Program-made: the position numbers and the translations under genes
The notes under the pieces: generated by a model
The model's input: only the letters and a program-made list of their open reading frames with translations
Told to the model about the DNA's origin: nothing
Database searches by the model: none
Shown: positions 6,479 to 8,033 of the stretch, one piece after another
Layout: each line of letters opens with the position of its first letter
Position numbering within the stretch: position 1 is the stretch's first letter
From: Silvanigrellales bacterium
Lineage (GTDB): Bacteria > Bdellovibrionota_B > Oligoflexia > Silvanigrellales > Silvanigrellaceae
DNA length: 8,033 nt
NCBI GenBank assembly: GCA_028285285.1
Contig: JANQPW010000120.1
Span: 1 to 8,033, forward strand
Reading direction: 5' to 3'

Positions 6479-7597
6479 TGCGTTTCCTATGAGAGGGAGG
6501 CTGTAGATGCTCTCCGATCGCCATTTGTTGAAGTAGCCATTTAAAAGTGCAAAAGGCCGCTCACGGTCTCGGTAGTTGGTAACGGCAAACTCAAAGCTTG
6601 AGTTTCCCTCAATCCAGTATTTGTACACAAAGGTCGAATTGCGTTCGAGATTGATAGGGTGGTCGGGGTATTGGTCGATGACGGCCTCAACGTGTTTTTT
6701 GAGTTCGTTGTTCTTCATCATTTCAGAATGGAGGACGTTGAGATCACTCGATTTCCAGGCCTTTTTGAACCACTCAGGGTGCAAGGAAAGTTGCGCCAGT
6801 TGATCCAATTCGACCTGTCTTTTGGCTGTGAGAAAAGGCAAAAAATCTCTTTGGTGCAGTTGAATCTCTGGAGAGAGGGTGTTCGGCGTGAAGCTTTCGC
6901 GGCTTAAGACGTGGTTGAGAAAGGAAGCATCTGCGGCGCTTTCATTGATGGTGCGTTGAGAAATCATGGGGTAGGCACCAAAGTAACCGCCGTTCCTTTG
7001 AATGTAGTCGAGCCTTGGAATGAGATTGTCTTCATTCACTTCAGAATGTGATTTGGGATCGTATCCCAGGAAGGTCGCAATGGGATCATCTCTCTCGCTG
7101 AAGTTGTCTTCGATCACATCACGCTGTGCTAGAAAAAAATCGGCAAACACACCGGACTTTCGGGTTGTCGTTGCTGAACCAAAAAGGTGTGAGGCTTGGT
7201 CAGGCTCTCTCAGATAGCCGCGTGGGGTGAAGCGAGAAGCGGAGTCGGGGTCTCTTTGCGTGATGCGCCATTGAATGAGCGACCTCAATGGGGTTGAAAT
7301 GTGGCACGACACGCAATCAACGCTCTTGATGGTGATTTCCGGAGAGTCCAATTTCTTTGCTTCTTCATAAGCTTCGTCGAGTGAATCCCCGATCTTCGGG
7401 TACGCATCGTTCAAGGCCGTCGACAAAAGCGTGATTGAAGTGGGCAAAGTGCTGTGACTTGCAAAGGAGTCCACAATGGCCGGAAAGACCGTTTTCTGGG
7501 GGTTTCTCTTGAAGGCGGAGTAGGCAATGATGTCATTTTGCACCATGTTGATTTTCTTCATTGAAAAGCGTGGGCTTCCCGATTCTCTGGCTCTCAC
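6458..7597 (-). CDS. C-terminal ORF of the interrupted heme protein, with CVSCH
   Basis: This is the longest uninterrupted ORF of the broken gene, 379 residues if GTG 7597 is used. Neither GTG 7597 nor ATG 7561 has a ribosome-binding site, and no signal peptide follows either, although a CxxCH protein must be exported to receive heme. It is therefore better read as the downstream part of one longer gene than as an independent gene. Heme motif at residues 95-99. The C-terminal ~150 residues are rich in charged residues and unassigned. Confidence 0.6.
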   Translation of the reverse strand: MRARESGSPRFSMKKINMVQNDIIAYSAFKRNPQKTVFPAIVDSFASHSTLPTSITLLSTALNDAYPKIGDSLDEAYEEAKKLDSPEITIKSVDCVSCHISTPLRSLIQWRITQRDPDSASRFTPRGYLREPDQASHLFGSATTTRKSGVFADFFLAQRDVIEDNFSERDDPIATFLGYDPKSHSEVNEDNLIPRLDYIQRNGGYFGAYPMISQRTINESAADASFLNHVLSRESFTPNTLSPEIQLHQRDFLPFLTAKRQVELDQLAQLSLHPEWFKKAWKSSDLNVLHSEMMKNNELKKHVEAVIDQYPDHPINLERNSTFVYKYWIEGNSSFEFAVTNYRDRERPFALLNGYFNKWRSESIYSLPLIGNAEIIDLN

Positions 7598-7633
7598 CTC
7601 GAATTGAGCAAAAAACCAAGCGAGAGCAATGCG

Positions 7634-8033
7634 CTATTGGCGGTCAACAATTGAGGTGAACACTTCCACATCTTGAAGGTTTTCAATTCGCGCGTGTTTC
7701 TTCACAATCTGATTCACCACGTCCCCAAACCGAACGGCTTTGAGAAACTCCTCTGGCTTTGTGGGGGCGCGTTCTTGAACGAGAGCAGGCCTTCGTCCGA
7801 TTCGGTTCTTCTCCCAAGAGCGAGTGTCGCCAAACCCTGGGTGAATGAACTGTTCTTCGCCATGGGTGGGTGACTGGTTTTTCTCTGAAAACTCCTTGAG
7901 AGCAAGCAGATCGTTTACAAATTCTTTGAAACCCAGTGAGCCTTCACTGCCTGTATCTGATTCCCAGGGAATGGTGTAAGAACTGGTCCCCTCAATTGGT
8001 CGCATCACCCAACCAGAAGAGCTCTTTTTTTGA
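7634..8033 (-). CDS. N-terminal fragment of the interrupted heme protein, truncated at the window edge
   Basis: There are 132 sense codons from the right edge to TAG 7636-7634. In-frame codons continue past GTG 8008 to the edge (KKSSSGW before the possible start), and no ribosome-binding site precedes that GTG, so the real start is outside. DLL...HP...F-type similarities place it over the middle of the 739-2616 protein (the DLLVNL...SVHP region). It has no recognisable domain of its own. Confidence 0.6.
   Translation of the reverse strand, partial: QKKSSSGWVMRPIEGTSSYTIPWESDTGSEGSLGFKEFVNDLLALKEFSEKNQSPTHGEEQFIHPGFGDTRSWEKNRIGRRPALVQERAPTKPEEFLKAVRFGDVVNQIVKKHARIENLQDVEVFTSIVDRQ

Larger units (their letters stand above)
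6458..8033 (-). pseudogene. Large single-heme protein gene interrupted by an in-frame TAG; 5' end outside the window
   Basis: One minus-strand frame runs from the window edge to TGA 6460-6458: 523 sense codons broken only by TAG at 7636-7634. Sense codons continue on both sides with no frameshift, giving ...SIVDRQ-stop-RIALAWFF.... The pieces align end to end with the heme lipoprotein at 739-2616. Around the stop, that protein has a W-x-FG...V...FS.KPIK stretch where this one reads W-FF...V...FS.KKIN. Both then have CVSCH (here bases 7315-7301) and a GY-x4-P-x2-S...LN segment (6994-6914). This gene continues about 150 residues further, with a C-terminal region its relative lacks. The N-terminus, expected to hold a signal peptide, lies beyond the edge. 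It could be a pseudogene by one point mutation, a sequencing error, or a leaky stop (context CAA-TAG-C). TAG also ends the NIS-like gene, so code reassignment is unlikely. Confidence 0.65.

Noticed and set aside
7634..7636. TAG reassigned to an amino acid throughout the organism
   Set aside because: The NIS-like gene ends with TAG beside an opposing gene; reading through would add 31 codons over that gene. The small gene at 55 ends TAG-TGA, so it does not discriminate.

Overview
The window (about half G+C by eye) carries a dense set of exported-protein genes in alternating orientation. From left to right: a small secreted eight-cysteine protein (55-495, minus); a large lipoprotein with one c-type heme motif (739-2616, plus); a secreted protein with one c-type heme motif and an RP-W/WPG-YG signature (2643-3812, minus); a lipoprotein carrying a YHS domain (4053-4670, plus); a protein resembling NIS siderophore synthetases (IucA/IucC family), best supported from about 4856 to 6448 (plus); and the 3' part of another large single-heme protein (6458 to the right edge, minus), whose reading frame is broken by one in-frame TAG. 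No tRNA, rRNA, CRISPR array, insertion sequence or phage gene was seen.

The organism is a Gram-negative bacterium. The evidence is lipoprotein signal peptides with lipoboxes, periplasmic-type CxxCH heme sites and Shine-Dalgarno starts. Many divergent secreted single-heme 'hypothetical' proteins fit a predatory or environmental deltaproteobacterium-like lineage such as Bdellovibrionota. That is an impression from protein style, not from a marker gene.

The best-supported theme is envelope redox or metal chemistry. Three separate genes encode exported proteins with exactly one CxxCH each, and two of these (739-2616 and 6458-8033) look like distant paralogues. Next to them is a YHS-domain lipoprotein, a family often linked to metals, and a protein with the E-x-H-x-Q-N signature of NIS synthetases. 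A link to iron or copper handling is inferred from this context only.

Two places deserve most attention. First, the coding frame at the right end runs 523 sense codons with a single TAG (7634-7636) and no frameshift, so it is a recent nonsense mutation, a sequencing error or a readthrough site. Second, a textbook lipoprotein signal peptide (from 4764) lies just upstream of the NIS-like gene but one frame off, so that gene is either a frameshifted lipoprotein or a cytoplasmic enzyme starting at GTG 4856 behind a good ribosome-binding site.
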